Positions 1 through 10,200 of a DNA stretch of 64,000 bases are shown one piece after another. The stretch is from Catenaria anguillulae PL171. Taxonomy: Eukaryota > Blastocladiomycota > Blastocladiomycetes > Blastocladiales > Catenariaceae. The notes under the pieces are model-generated. The model did not search any database. It had not been told where the DNA came from and was given only the letters and a program-made list of their open reading frames with translations. The DNA lies in assembly GCA_002102555.1 (NCBI GenBank), contig MCFL01000021.1, positions 186,001 through 250,000 of the forward strand, given 5' to 3'. The translations under genes were made by a program, and so were the position numbers. Numbering within the stretch: position 1 is the stretch's first letter; the number at the start of each line of letters is the position of its first letter.

Positions 1-3000
1 CGTTATGGGGTGCGTTTTGAACGCCTTGGATGGTGATTCGTACCAGTGGAAGTACGTCAACGTCTTGAGCTTCTTCCAGACACTCTGCGGCCACTCAACT
101 GACCCGGTTTGTTCACCGTCTTTCCTCCTTCAGCACCAAGCAGTGGGCCACACAGTCGGAGCCGCGCGCAAGGCGTAGTTGCGCCAACCCATCTTGCCCT
201 GGAGCCGTCGAGATCTCCCACGTCACAAAACCAGCAACCATCAACTGGATCCGTAATTCGCCACACGCGACCGATGACGACCTCCGTGACGGCATCATTT
301 GCGTCCGTTACTCGCATCCCCACGTCCATCAGCACCGCACGCGTCCCGCCATTTCGTCAGAGCTGCAACAACTGGTCATTGACAACTGCCACCGAACTTT
401 TCCGGATGTACTCGTACTTGCCCATGCGGTTTTTGAGGACGAAATGGTGGCCGTCGGAACGGCACGCCTTCGTACACTGTTTGACAAGGCGCGTGGCGGA
501 CAAGCGTTTCGGGGGCTCAACAGCGTTGCGCACATCCGGACACTGTTGTCGACCGACGACAATTGTCGCAAATACCTTGGGCGGCTGCTCGTTTGTCAAG
601 ACGGTGGCGACGCACGGCAGTACATTGGCTTTACAACGAAGGTTGGTGAGGAGCTGATGGAGACGTGCCCCACAACAACCACCGAGCTGCTCATCATGGA
701 CGGTACATTCAAAACAAATGTTGACGGGTTCGAGCTGCTTGCCTTGATGGGAATGGCGCATCAGCGCGCGTATCCCTTGGCGTACATGTTGCTCGCTGCC
801 GGTCAAGTCCGCCCTGGCGACCGCATGGATGCAATCGCCCAGTTCCTTCGCGAGTTTGCCGAGGCGTTCCCTGCCACGCCACCACCTGAGGACCCGGCGC
901 CTGCCAAGTTTTCCCTGGTCGACCCGCTTTTTTGTCTAACGGACAAAGACCTCGGCCAAATTGGCGCGTACCAATCCGCCTTCCCAGATTCGATTGTCCA
1001 GCTTTGCCAATTCCACGTCCTCAAGGCGATTCGCACCCGCATCCTCGCTGGTTCTGGCAACGACGCGCAAAAGATTTCAGTGAAATCGTTGAGGGAAACC
1101 GACGAGTCGGTCAAGGCGACCATGGGTTCCGCCTTTCCGACACTGTGGGCACTGGCAGGCTGGGATACCGCCGCCGCCGCCGCCGCCGCCGCCGCGGCAC
1201 CTGAGCTAGCTGCGTCGTCCCAACCCGCGCCCGGACCTACTGTTTCAGCTAGCAACCTGTCGTCCTCAACTACGCCGCAAATCCCCGCGCCTCACGGACC
1301 AGCACACGACGCACCTGCGCTGTCAACCTTGCCCGCTCAGCCGGCAACCCCTGCCGTCGCGCCAGCGTCTACGGTGCGGCTCGATCTCACGCCTGCGACG
1401 GCGCCCACGGTGCCACTCGATCTCGCCCCCACTACCTCACAGCCAACGGCGCTTGCACGCATGACGCTTGGCTCGACACGCTCAGCGGCAGACCATGGCC
1501 AACTCTCCAAGGGAGAGAAAACGCAGCTCAAGGCCAACGAAAAGAGACTCAAGGCCGAGGAAAAGCGGCGGGCAAAGGAGGAGGAAAAGCGACTCAAGAT
1601 CGAGGAAAAGCGACGGGCAAAGGAGGAGGAAAGGAGACTCAAGGAGTTGGAGAAGCGGAAGGCCAAGGAGGACAAAGCGCGCGCCAGACAAGAAGCAATC
1701 GACCGCAAGGCAGAGGAAAAGCGGCTGAGGGATGAGCAAGCGCGTCAACAACGGGCCGTGGACAAGCAAGAGGAGGCCCAAATGATCCACTTCCGTGGCG
1801 ACAAGAATGTTGCCATGACCAAGATCACCGACCTTGTTCGGAAACACGGCCGTGAGCATGCATCAAACCCTCGCTTTGATGGCAACATGTCTGTGGTGTT
1901 GGACGCCGAGGCGCTGTACCGAACCCACGTTGAGGAGGCCTACGACTTGTGCAAATCATTGGATCATGCGCCGATTTGGGTGTATTTGTGGAGTAACTGG
2001 TACTGTCCCGAGGAGTATACCCGGTATGTTTCTCTTTGTTCTGGTCCTTCGAAAACAACCCTCACGCTGCACCATATACTTAGCTGGGCCGTCAACCGCG
2101 CTGAAATTTCCGAGATTCCTTACGTGCTCACTACCAATGCCAATGAAGCACATTGGTCGCAATTCAAGCATCGACTTGCTCGCCGTGGCCGCGTGTCGGT
2201 TGGTATCCTTGTCGCCTTTATTGCCGCCGAGGTTATCCCTGGTTTGCTTGTCGACATGCGCCGCTCAGGCTCAGATTCGTCCACACCGCGCTGGCGTCAG
2301 GAATTCAATCGCGAGTTCCGCAAACACGCAATCAAGCCGTTTGACTCCACGTCAATCACGAAGTACGCAACAGACGTCAAGCGGTGGCATTGCGCGTGCC
2401 CAGGGTATTGCATGGGTCGATTCCGCATGTGCAAACACCTCGTCCTGCTGCTAGCCCGCCACCGCACGTCATCCAGTTGGGACATTGCCGATCTGCGGAT
2501 CGCCCCGCGACTAACCGCCCCATTCGTTGCAATTGAGTACTTGCACAACGGCGATCTACTGCGCGACGCCGTGCGCCCACACCGAACGCGGGTCCTCCAA
2601 CAACCTCAGTTGCAAAAGCAGACCGCCGATGCGCCGCCGATGGATTCATTGCAGCAGTCGGAGGATGAGCGCGTGGAGGGACCGGACGCCTTGCCCTCAC
2701 AGCAAACGTGCGCGTGCAATTTCTTGATTCCCGCGTCCGCTTGCTGACACGACTACTTTGTTGCGATCAGAGAGGTTGCGCGAGCTGCGTTACTTGCCCG
2801 AGACCTACATTGCCTTGTTGCATATCTTCGATCCATACTGCTGCGACACAAGGGTAACGGTGTGTCATTCAAGGAGCTGGAGTCTGTTCATTTGCAGTGC
2901 TCCAAGATGATTGATACTGCTCGGTATGTTCAAGGAAAGATACGTGCTAACATTCCAGTGACGACGAATGGCAACCACGGCAACCGCCTCACGTTTTCCT

Positions 3001-3099
3001 CGGTATTTTTGTCTTTCCTTGTCTCTTGACTGTCACCTCCTTTGCCGCTGTGTTAACGCCAAATCATTGGTAGACATCCTGACGTCCAGCGTTGAGTGA
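1..3099 (+). CDS. MULE transposase, 3' part (5' exons lie outside the window)
   Basis: The encoded enzyme would cut and join transposon ends in the nucleus. Exons read here are 1-51, 134-2023, 2084-2707, 2771-2923, 2959-3002 and 3074-3099. The catalytic core shows Asp in IMDGTF (codon at 699), Asp in CLTDKDLG (942), the MULE hallmark CQFH shortly after, and Glu in TTNANEAHW (near 2145). A SWIM zinc finger (CAC...CKH) follows around 2385-2440. Between the second Asp and the Glu is a long insertion with a poly-alanine tract and a Lys/Glu/Arg-rich coiled-coil stretch (about 1515-1775). The frame is open to a stop at 2745-2747. I prefer the spliced 3' end because a 63-nt intron at 2708 restores a good reading frame. 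The left copy has three more alanine codons than the right copy. Confidence 0.85.
1170..1199 (+). repeat. GCC trinucleotide repeat coding poly-alanine
   Basis: Ten alanine codons, mostly GCC, lie in the transposase. The matching run in the right copy (32892-32912) is seven codons. This is the only length difference I found between the two transposon copies, as expected from replication slippage. Confidence 0.85.
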
Positions 3100-4757
3100 G
3101 TTGTCGGGTTGCCTTTCTCGTCTGCTGCTGCATGCTGTTTGCCGCGCCCATTTTCTACTGTTTCTTTCATGTTTTCCGCCACCCTCGTTGCACTGTTCCG
3201 CTGGGTTGATCTTGCATCGATCTCGGCTTTGTTATCCTCACTTTTGAATTGCCGTGGTGTATGCCGAGCTGCCCACAGATGCAGTGTATTCTTCCTACTT
3301 ACTACATACACGCTTATTCGAAGAATCATTTGTATTCATGACATCAGAGTGGAACTGATGGCATGGAGGAGTCGACATGCCTTGCTTTTCATGGAGCACA
3401 GTCTTCTACATAAACCATCCATGCCGATGTAATTCGCTCAGGTCAAGATATGATACTTAACTTGAAGTTCACAGATCGGACGGGTGGAAGGCAAAAGAAT
3501 ATCGATTCCGTTCGAGTGTGAGCTGGTGAGTGCAATGAGTGTCATTCGGCTGGCTTGTGCGTGAGTGGGTATTTAAGTGTCGCTAGTCATCCTTCACCGA
3601 CGAGCTCCTCACAACAAGATAATCACACCCAATAGCGGATGTTGTTGTACGAATTGGTTCGGATGCCACATATATCCATATCTGCAGTCGGTGGTGGTTG
3701 TCAGGTCAGATATCCAGTTGAGCGAGTCGGATGTCCTAACAATTGGAACAGTGGGCTCACCTCCATCCTGTTCGCAAGAAGAATTGCAGGCTGTGACACA
3801 CGCCCTGCTCTGTTTTCTGCACTGACTGCATTACATTGCCCGCCAACAGCGCTCCTTGACATGTTCTCGTCGGCTCCCTCGCTCATTCCCTCTCTTGCTT
3901 CCGAGAGTACATGAACTGGTCACTTGTTACCTACTTGCCGTCATCCAGCTTAATGCACCTTTTGTCTTGACAATAATGGATCTTTGGAATCCAGTCGACA
4001 AGAACTGGTTCCCATGAGGTCAAAACGTAACAGTGGGTGGGCTGTGGCATGGCATGGGATTAGTTCCTCATGTACACGTCGTGCCTGACCATGTCATGTC
4101 GGTAGAGTGGAGGGTCCAGCTCGTCAATGATTGCAAAGGACAGCATCTTTATGCAGCCGCACAGAGAACTTGTGCACGCTCCTATCTGCCTCGGTCTGCA
4201 GTTTAGCTTTGTGGCTGTTCTCGACGTTCGCTGCGCATTGAAAGCTCCTTGCTGGAGCGCATTAAATACCGTGCTGGCTGTAAGGCATCATTGTGCTGCT
4301 ACGGAAATCGGAACTTGCTTTAACACGAGGCATGTACATTCTCGTTGAGTTAACAGAATGGTTCAATACAGCCTTCCTAAACAGTGCCTACCTTGGCTGG
4401 CGACGTTTGGACCATGATGTGAGAGCCGCCCCATAGGTAGGACACTGGCTGGTCGCCATCGTTTATGTCTCACCCATTGTCTCACCATGAACATCCGACT
4501 TGATGGAGCACGTTCATATATCATGCCTCTCAATTGCGATCGGTGACCTGGTCAACGACATCGAAGATCGGATCGACTCCTCTGTCCGTCACGTGGGCAC
4601 GTGTCTGGCCTTGGCTCGTGCCGGGACACGTGCGCTTGAGCTCAAATCGACGGACCTGCCACAGATCGAAAGGCAATCACAAAGGAACACTGGGAACGAA
4701 GCGCGAGGCAGTCGGGTGTGTATCGGTGCCAGCGCCCATAGCAACTCAAGGCAGGGG

Positions 4758-4766
4758 TATAAAAAG
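4758..4766 (+). promoter_or_regulatory. TATA box inside the transposon, pointing outward
   Basis: TATAAAAAG in a GC-rich setting, followed 26 bp later by an ATG at 4792. It points to the nearby transposon end, so a transcript could leave the element into host DNA. The right copy has the same site at 29325-29333. Confidence 0.4.
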
Positions 4767-5442
4767 AAGCCACCCCCCTCGACCCTTTGAGATGGTTTCC
4801 TTTAGCCGTCATGCTGCCCGATTCTTCGTCGCTCCAGTCCTTTCTTGGCAGTATGAACGTGCCCCATCACTTCAACATCCCTCGTCATCATACACAGCGT
4901 TCCCGCCTCTTTCCCCCCTTCCACTTTTCCTCGGCCATGATCCCACTGCCATGATCCCACCCCTGTTCGCATCGTCCAGCCTGCTTGCCGCGTCGCACGT
5001 GGTCACTCTGTTCGCACGATCCTCATTCGGAATGCGTGGTTCATTTGACTCGCTTTCGCATGGTGGTCATGCTGACGACAAGGTGACTCGTGCGAGGGGT
5101 ACGCAGATTTGGGGAAGGCTGAACTGCGCGCAGGGACCTTGCAAGCTTCGAGCAACCTCGCTGTCCCCTATAGGTGGCGAGAATGCCGAGACTTGTCTCT
5201 GGCAGAGGATCGCGAGCTCACCGCGTTGCTGGTTGTCAGCGAGTTGCTCATGCTTCGCGAGATGCTGAGTAGTTCGAAACGCCGTGGTTTGGCCAAGGCT
5301 GACGATTGCGCAATGTCTTGGGTTGATTCCTTCACTGTACTCTTCACTCTTTCTTTCTTTCATTTTGATTCCTTTTTTTTTGGTTGCTCGGCGCTGCGCG
5401 AGTCTGGTCAAGGGCTGATCGACGCGTGCGCGGAGAGCGGGT

Positions 5443-5522
5443 TGCACGTGAACACGTGCAGCCCCCGGGGGGCGGCGCGAGAGGCGCCGCTCGCTGGGTT
5501 TTGGGCGCAAAAGCGCCCAAAA
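5443..5522 (+). repeat. Subterminal array of perfect hairpins
   Basis: Three perfect inverted repeats stand in a row: TGCACGTG/CACGTGCA with a 2-nt loop (5443-5460), GCGGCGC/GCGCCGC with a 5-nt loop (5472-5490), and TTTTGGGCGC/GCGCCCAAAA with an AAAA loop (5499-5522). A CCCCC/GGGGG palindrome sits between the first two. The array ends about 15 bp before the conserved 17-bp terminal motif. Subterminal repeats often bind transposases, but that role is inferred here. Confidence 0.8.
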
Positions 5523-5536
5523 TCCCAGCAAAACCC

Positions 5537-5568
5537 GGGGGTACGGAGGGGAGAAGGTGAATGCGACC
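5537..5568 (+). repeat. Terminal inverted repeat, left copy
   Basis: The 17-bp motif GGGGGTACGGAGGGGAG (5537-5553) is followed by 10 divergent bases and CGACC at the very end. The same motif, spacing and terminal CGACC occur at 36085-36116, and the reverse complement at 28523-28554. Confidence 0.88.
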
Positions 5569-5577
5569 CATGTCATG
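5569..5577. repeat. Presumed target-site duplication of the left copy (one side)
   Basis: The nine bases after the transposon end are CATGTCATG. The family makes 9-bp duplications, as the right copy shows, so the same nine bases should precede the element upstream of this window. Confidence 0.5.
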
Positions 5578-6089
5578 GGCGTTGGCGAATGAAACTCGGC
5601 GCATATCGGCCTACTGGAGGCCGACCGGATTAAGTGCCGCCAGCAACCCTCAGCAATACCATCATGCGATGCCGTGAACTTGAACGCTGTCGTCGAGCCA
5701 CAGACCGTGCCTATCGCTTAAGAAATAATGATATGTTCAAACGACGCAAGGCCAATCAAGCATCAACGAGGGGGGATGTGAATGCACCAAGCACAAAATC
5801 ACAAGGACGACAAGCGGGCAAGGAAAGTCAAGGAAAACAACAGGACGATGGGGTAAACCAACCGCGTCGCAGCTCGGCGAACGGCAAAAAAAAAGAGAAA
5901 GAATGAAAGAAACACAAAAGATGCCGAGGACTTGGCCGAGCGAGCGTGCATGCGAGCGATCAGGACGAACTTGGGGGCGCTGAATCGCATGCCCAAGGGC
6001 GTGTGAGGCGAGCGGCGGATCGCAGGCAAGTACAAACTCGGTTGCGTCAAGTCGATGGCCAAAATGAAAAGGCAAACGGAAAGCTGGTT
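5578..6089. other. Gap between the transposon and the LC8 3' end
   Basis: No open frame here has coding character. It holds the 3' flank of the dynein light chain gene. Confidence 0.6.
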
Positions 6090-6559
6090 TTAACCCGACT
6101 TGAACAAGAGAATGGCGATTTGGCCGAGGTAGAAGTAAATGAAGTGCTGTGAAGTGACGCAACAACATAATCGAGTCAGTCGGCAGTCCCAAAAAATGAG
6201 AGAGATCGCCAAAACCCGCAGTGTGTGGACTGTCACTGGCCGCGTACCTTGGTCTCGTGTGTGACATAGGATCCAAAGTTGCGGCCAACAACGCAGTGCC
6301 ACGTCGGGTTGTACTTCTTGTCAAACTCGCGCTTGATGAAGGCAGCCACGTCCTTTTCAATGTTGTACTTTTCCATGGCCTGGGTCGCGCAGTCGACAGC
6401 GTCTTGCTCTGCATTCAGAGCCGCGCATGGCACGCACCAGGTGTGAGCTGCATACAAGAGGCACAAATGGGGCCAAGAGCCGACCAAGGATGCAAGAAGA
6501 AACGCACGCATTTCCTCGGACATGTCAGCGTTCTTGATGATTGCCTTGCGTTCAGACAT
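6090..6559 (-). CDS. DYNLL1: Dynein light chain LC8 (DYNLL type)
   Basis: This small hub protein dimerises and binds short linear motifs in dynein intermediate chain and many other partners; it works in cytoplasmic dynein and axonemes. Exons on the minus strand are 6508-6559, 6248-6408 and 6090-6146, with introns of 99 and 101 nt and phases that agree. The 89-residue product starts [20 protein letters not shown] and contains [18 protein letters not shown] followed by [20 protein letters not shown]. This is nearly identical to LC8 from animals and fungi, and 89 residues is the usual length. Within the family the identification is certain. Only the symbol (DYNLL1 or fungal dlc names) is a matter of convention. 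Confidence 0.96.
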
Positions 6560-7273
6560 GGTGGTGATTGGTGGCGAAAGTCTCGGTAGGTTGGGGTGGC
6601 GGCAGGTCGGAAGGATGTGGCGGATGGAACGATCGTATCGTTGCAAAAACGTTGCGCAGGGTTGTAATGGCAAGTTTCGTGGTAGTGTCCGAGTCGGTAA
6701 CTGCTTGATGTCGCGAATTGATGTGTGTGATGATGGTGATTGACCAAGTTAACGTGGAACGCTGTGGGTGGCGACAGGTGGATGATCGATAGACAACTGC
6801 TGGCTTTGAGCAGATGACGGATGCGACGGGGCGGCGGCAGGAGAAGAGCAGCCTCATTCAGCAATTCTCGGTACCCTGGCGGTTCATTCAAGAGTCCAAC
6901 TGGCTCGCATTCTTTCCAAGGCGACCGAGGGCGTGGGAGCGACTGAGCTGCTGAGTGACGCGTGCATGGGCGCCTCCTGAATCCATCCCAGGCTCACATG
7001 ATCTCACATGCTGGAGGGTGCTTGAAGGTTCTTTGCTTCCTCGTCAACTCCACTCGAGCTCGTCGGTGGCCCTCATGATCCCAGCTGGGCAGGGCAATTA
7101 TGATGTTCGCCTTGAGGTAAGGCGCAAGTTCAATGGTACATATTCAATTGCGATTGTACCATTGTATCAAAGACAAATAACGGCAGACGATAAACAACCA
7201 AAACAGTATCACAAACATAAGAAAAAGTCAACCAGAAGCCTATAAATACGACAATTCAGCGACCAAGTGGCAT
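6560..7273. other. Gap between LC8 start and LSD1 stop
   Basis: Short frames only. It contains the LC8 promoter side and the 3' end of the LSD1 gene. No TATA box or RNA gene was recognised. Confidence 0.55.
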
Positions 7274-10200
7274 TCACCGATTCCCAGGCGGCGGCAACGC
7301 ACGCGTTCGTGATGGAGCTGGACTTCGAGCATCACTGCCAGCCGATCCAGATCGGCCACTAGCAGCAGATGACGGTGATCCATGCGCAGCCGCGCTCCTC
7401 TGCTGCACATACTGCTGGTACTGCCGATCGCCTGCCACCGTATTCAAGTACGTCTTGATTCCATCGGGCGGTGACTTGATGGTGTTGTGGTGCGAAGCGC
7501 TTGTCGTGGGAATCGTTCCAGGTGCAATCACACCTGGTGGTGGCGCATGTGTTGATGACAAGCCCGTTGGCGGCGGCGGCGGGGACGTGCCGGCACTTTC
7601 GAATCGGTTAAGGCGACTTGAGGCTTGGTAAAGAGCAAACGAGGGTGGCATGCCCGCGCTCGGCGACCCGAGAAGGCTTGCCGACGGTGAATGAGGAGAT
7701 GATAATGCATGGTGGGAAACCGCGCCAGGGACCGATGATGAAGGGGTAGACGGATAGGAAGGAAAGAGAGCACGCGGACCAGGTAGCTTGGGCGAGGATG
7801 CGGACGCTGAACGGGAAGGTTGAATTGGAGGAATAACAGGGGGCTGCTTTGGAGAAGCAGACCGCGGCTGCACTGGTCGACCAGGGGTGTGAATACCTGG
7901 TGGTCTCGGCTGCTGGTGTTGATGTCGTTCACTTCCACCAGAGGGCGACGCTGTTCGTCGCTGGGGTGTCCGTGAATGACGCGACCCAGGTCGGGGCGAC
8001 GAGCTCCGGGCCATGGGTGGCAATGATGGGAACGAAGGCATAGGAATAACGCCAGCAGCACCCGCAGCAAGCAATCCATCTCTACGTGCGTGTGGATTCT
8101 CTCCTGGTTTCAATGGCGGCGTCCCCGTCATTCTCGCCAACGGCGATGGACTCGTTAACCCGCCACCATCGTCACCAAGGCTATCCCGTCCGGCCGCCGC
8201 GGCTGACGCTGGAGACGACTGCCCATCTGCGGATGCGAGCATTCTGGCTGAAATGAACAAGGTCGCCGCCTGCAACACCGGCGTTCCCACTTGCGACAAG
8301 CTCTCCTCGAGCTTTTCCAAATCTACCGGCACCTGTGCCTCCAAATGCGTCCGATACTCGCCAAGCCCCAAGGCCTCGCACTGCATTCGAAACACATCCA
8401 TGGCTTTTGCGTACTTTTCTTGCATTCGGTCCACCTCTGCTTGAAAAACTTGCTTGGTCACCAAGTCAAGGTCACGCCACCGCTCGCCCATGCGCTGCCG
8501 GATCAAATGCCGCTCATTGCCGGGCGTTTCGCGTCGCATGGCTTCCCAGCTGACGAGCTGGAACAACATGAACGGGTTCTTGGTCGGCGGCTTGGGCGGG
8601 ATCGGCATGTACATGCGAGGAAGGGTCGGGTATTCCCCTCGCTCGTCAGGCTCGCCCGGAAACCGAAGCCGGTCGCTGGGCGTGAGATGGGTCAAGATGT
8701 GCTCGAAAAATTCCGTCGGGGTCGAGCACGTCACGGTGCATGGGGCTGTCGTTGACAGGTACTGAGTGCATGGAATGGTGACGTTGGTTCGTGACCAATT
8801 GCGACCAGGCAGAATTCGCCAAACGGCAGGGTCTTCGGTGACGGCAGCCGAAGTGGTTTGGGTTGCTGGTGCTCCGGTGGGCTTGCTCGCGACAAATGTC
8901 GTGTGGGTCGACCCTGGAGCATTCGGTTTTGCCTTCTTTGCGAGCCGCTTTGGTTGGTCATTGGCCCCACCGTCCCCACTGTCCACGTCCTCCATGGAAT
9001 CGACGTCCGTCGTTGAGACGGCCGTTGCTTGGTCCGGAAGACTGCCGCTGGAGCTCGCACCGGCAGAGGCCACGTGCCCAATTCCACCACGCTTCCGTTT
9101 CGTCGCAGGCGCAGCAAATACGTCCACTTGCATTGGCTCATCGCTCGTCCCTGTACCACCACTCGCACCTGCCATCCCGTTGACGAGGGTTGCAAACAAG
9201 CTGTTCACGACCCCTCCCGCAATCCCGGAACTCATCCCAGCCAACTCGCCTCCGCCATGGTTGCCATTTCCGGCGACGCTTGAGAGCTCCGGCGCAGCCT
9301 CTACCACCTCCATGACGGCATCATCCTCAACATACCTCACCTCGCCAAACACGGCATTCGCCACCTCCGCCGCCGCCCTCATCCCGCTCAGCATGGCCCC
9401 ATGCACCGTTGCGGGATACTCACGACATGTGTGCTCTCCCGCAAAATACACCGTGTTGCCCAGAGGCGCCGCCAAACGATCGTAATCCTCGCCAGACGAG
9501 CCCGTAGCCACATACGAGTACGACCCGCGCGCATACTCGTCATACGACCACCGTGTGACAACCGTTTCCAGCGGTGCGGGCACGTTGCGTGGGCCATAGA
9601 TTTTGCGCAATGCGTCAAGCGCTTCCTGCACAATGATCGTGTCTGGCGTGGATTCAAGGCGCACAGCCGCGTGGCCGGCAGACATGGCCACGAGCACGGG
9701 GAGTTTGACAACATCCGTCATGTTCCAGAACAAGTAGTTGCGTCCGCGGGTGGTGCTGTACTCGAGCGGGTTGGTCGGGTCGGGTGGGTTGGCGTAGCCA
9801 AAGGACTCGACGCTCGTGTCCCAGAATGCAGATTTGAACACGAGCACGACCTTGTTAAGGGTACCGAAACCGAGCCGCTGGATACTAGTCTGTTTTTGCT
9901 TTGGGAGATCGGGACTAAACTTGATCGAGCCCGACTTGAGAACGCCCAGTGGAGCCGTGATGACGACTGCATCCGCCACGATTCGGGTCCCATCAGCGCA
10001 TGTCACTTCGACATTGGAAGGCTCGGCCGAGGACTCGGCCAGCGTCAAAGAGCTGCTGCGCAATCGGGACTTGTGCACCTTGTTCCACCGGATTTGCGTC
10101 ACGGGTGTGTTGAGTCGCAGGTCGAGGGCGTCCGTTGCGATTCCATCGGCGTCGGCTCCGGCTTGAACGGCCATGGCACGGCAGCCGTAGGCAAGAGCGT

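Larger units (their letters stand above)
3100..5536. other. Transposon interior without a convincing gene
   Basis: These 2.4 kb lie between the transposase stop and the terminal repeat. Open frames are short or lack ATG. The largest with a real ATG is 4792-5268 (about 159 codons), which lies just after a TATA box at 4758 but has no recognisable domain. The stretch is identical in the right copy (28555-30991). It may hold cis sequences needed for transposition or captured host DNA. Confidence 0.6.
1..5568 (+). mobile_element. Mutator-like (MULE) DNA transposon, left copy, cut by the window edge
   Basis: This is the 3' three quarters of a MULE. It is the reverse complement of 28523-34081 with no difference I could find except 9 bp in a GCC repeat (1170-1199). 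Pairing of the copies runs to 5568, where the flanks diverge, so 5568 is the outer end of the terminal inverted repeat. It carries the transposase gene (ending near 3099), about 2.3 kb with no convincing gene, a hairpin-rich subterminal stretch and the terminal repeat. The other end and the second target-site duplication lie before the window. Near-perfect identity to the second copy points to very recent transposition. Confidence 0.93.

Noticed and set aside
109-657. 182-codon frame overlapping the transposase exon
   Set aside because: The transposase reads in another frame with catalytic motifs; this one is a shadow.
4534-5268. 244-codon frame in the transposon interior
   Set aside because: It begins at TTG; from its first ATG (4792) only about 159 codons remain and none match a known domain.
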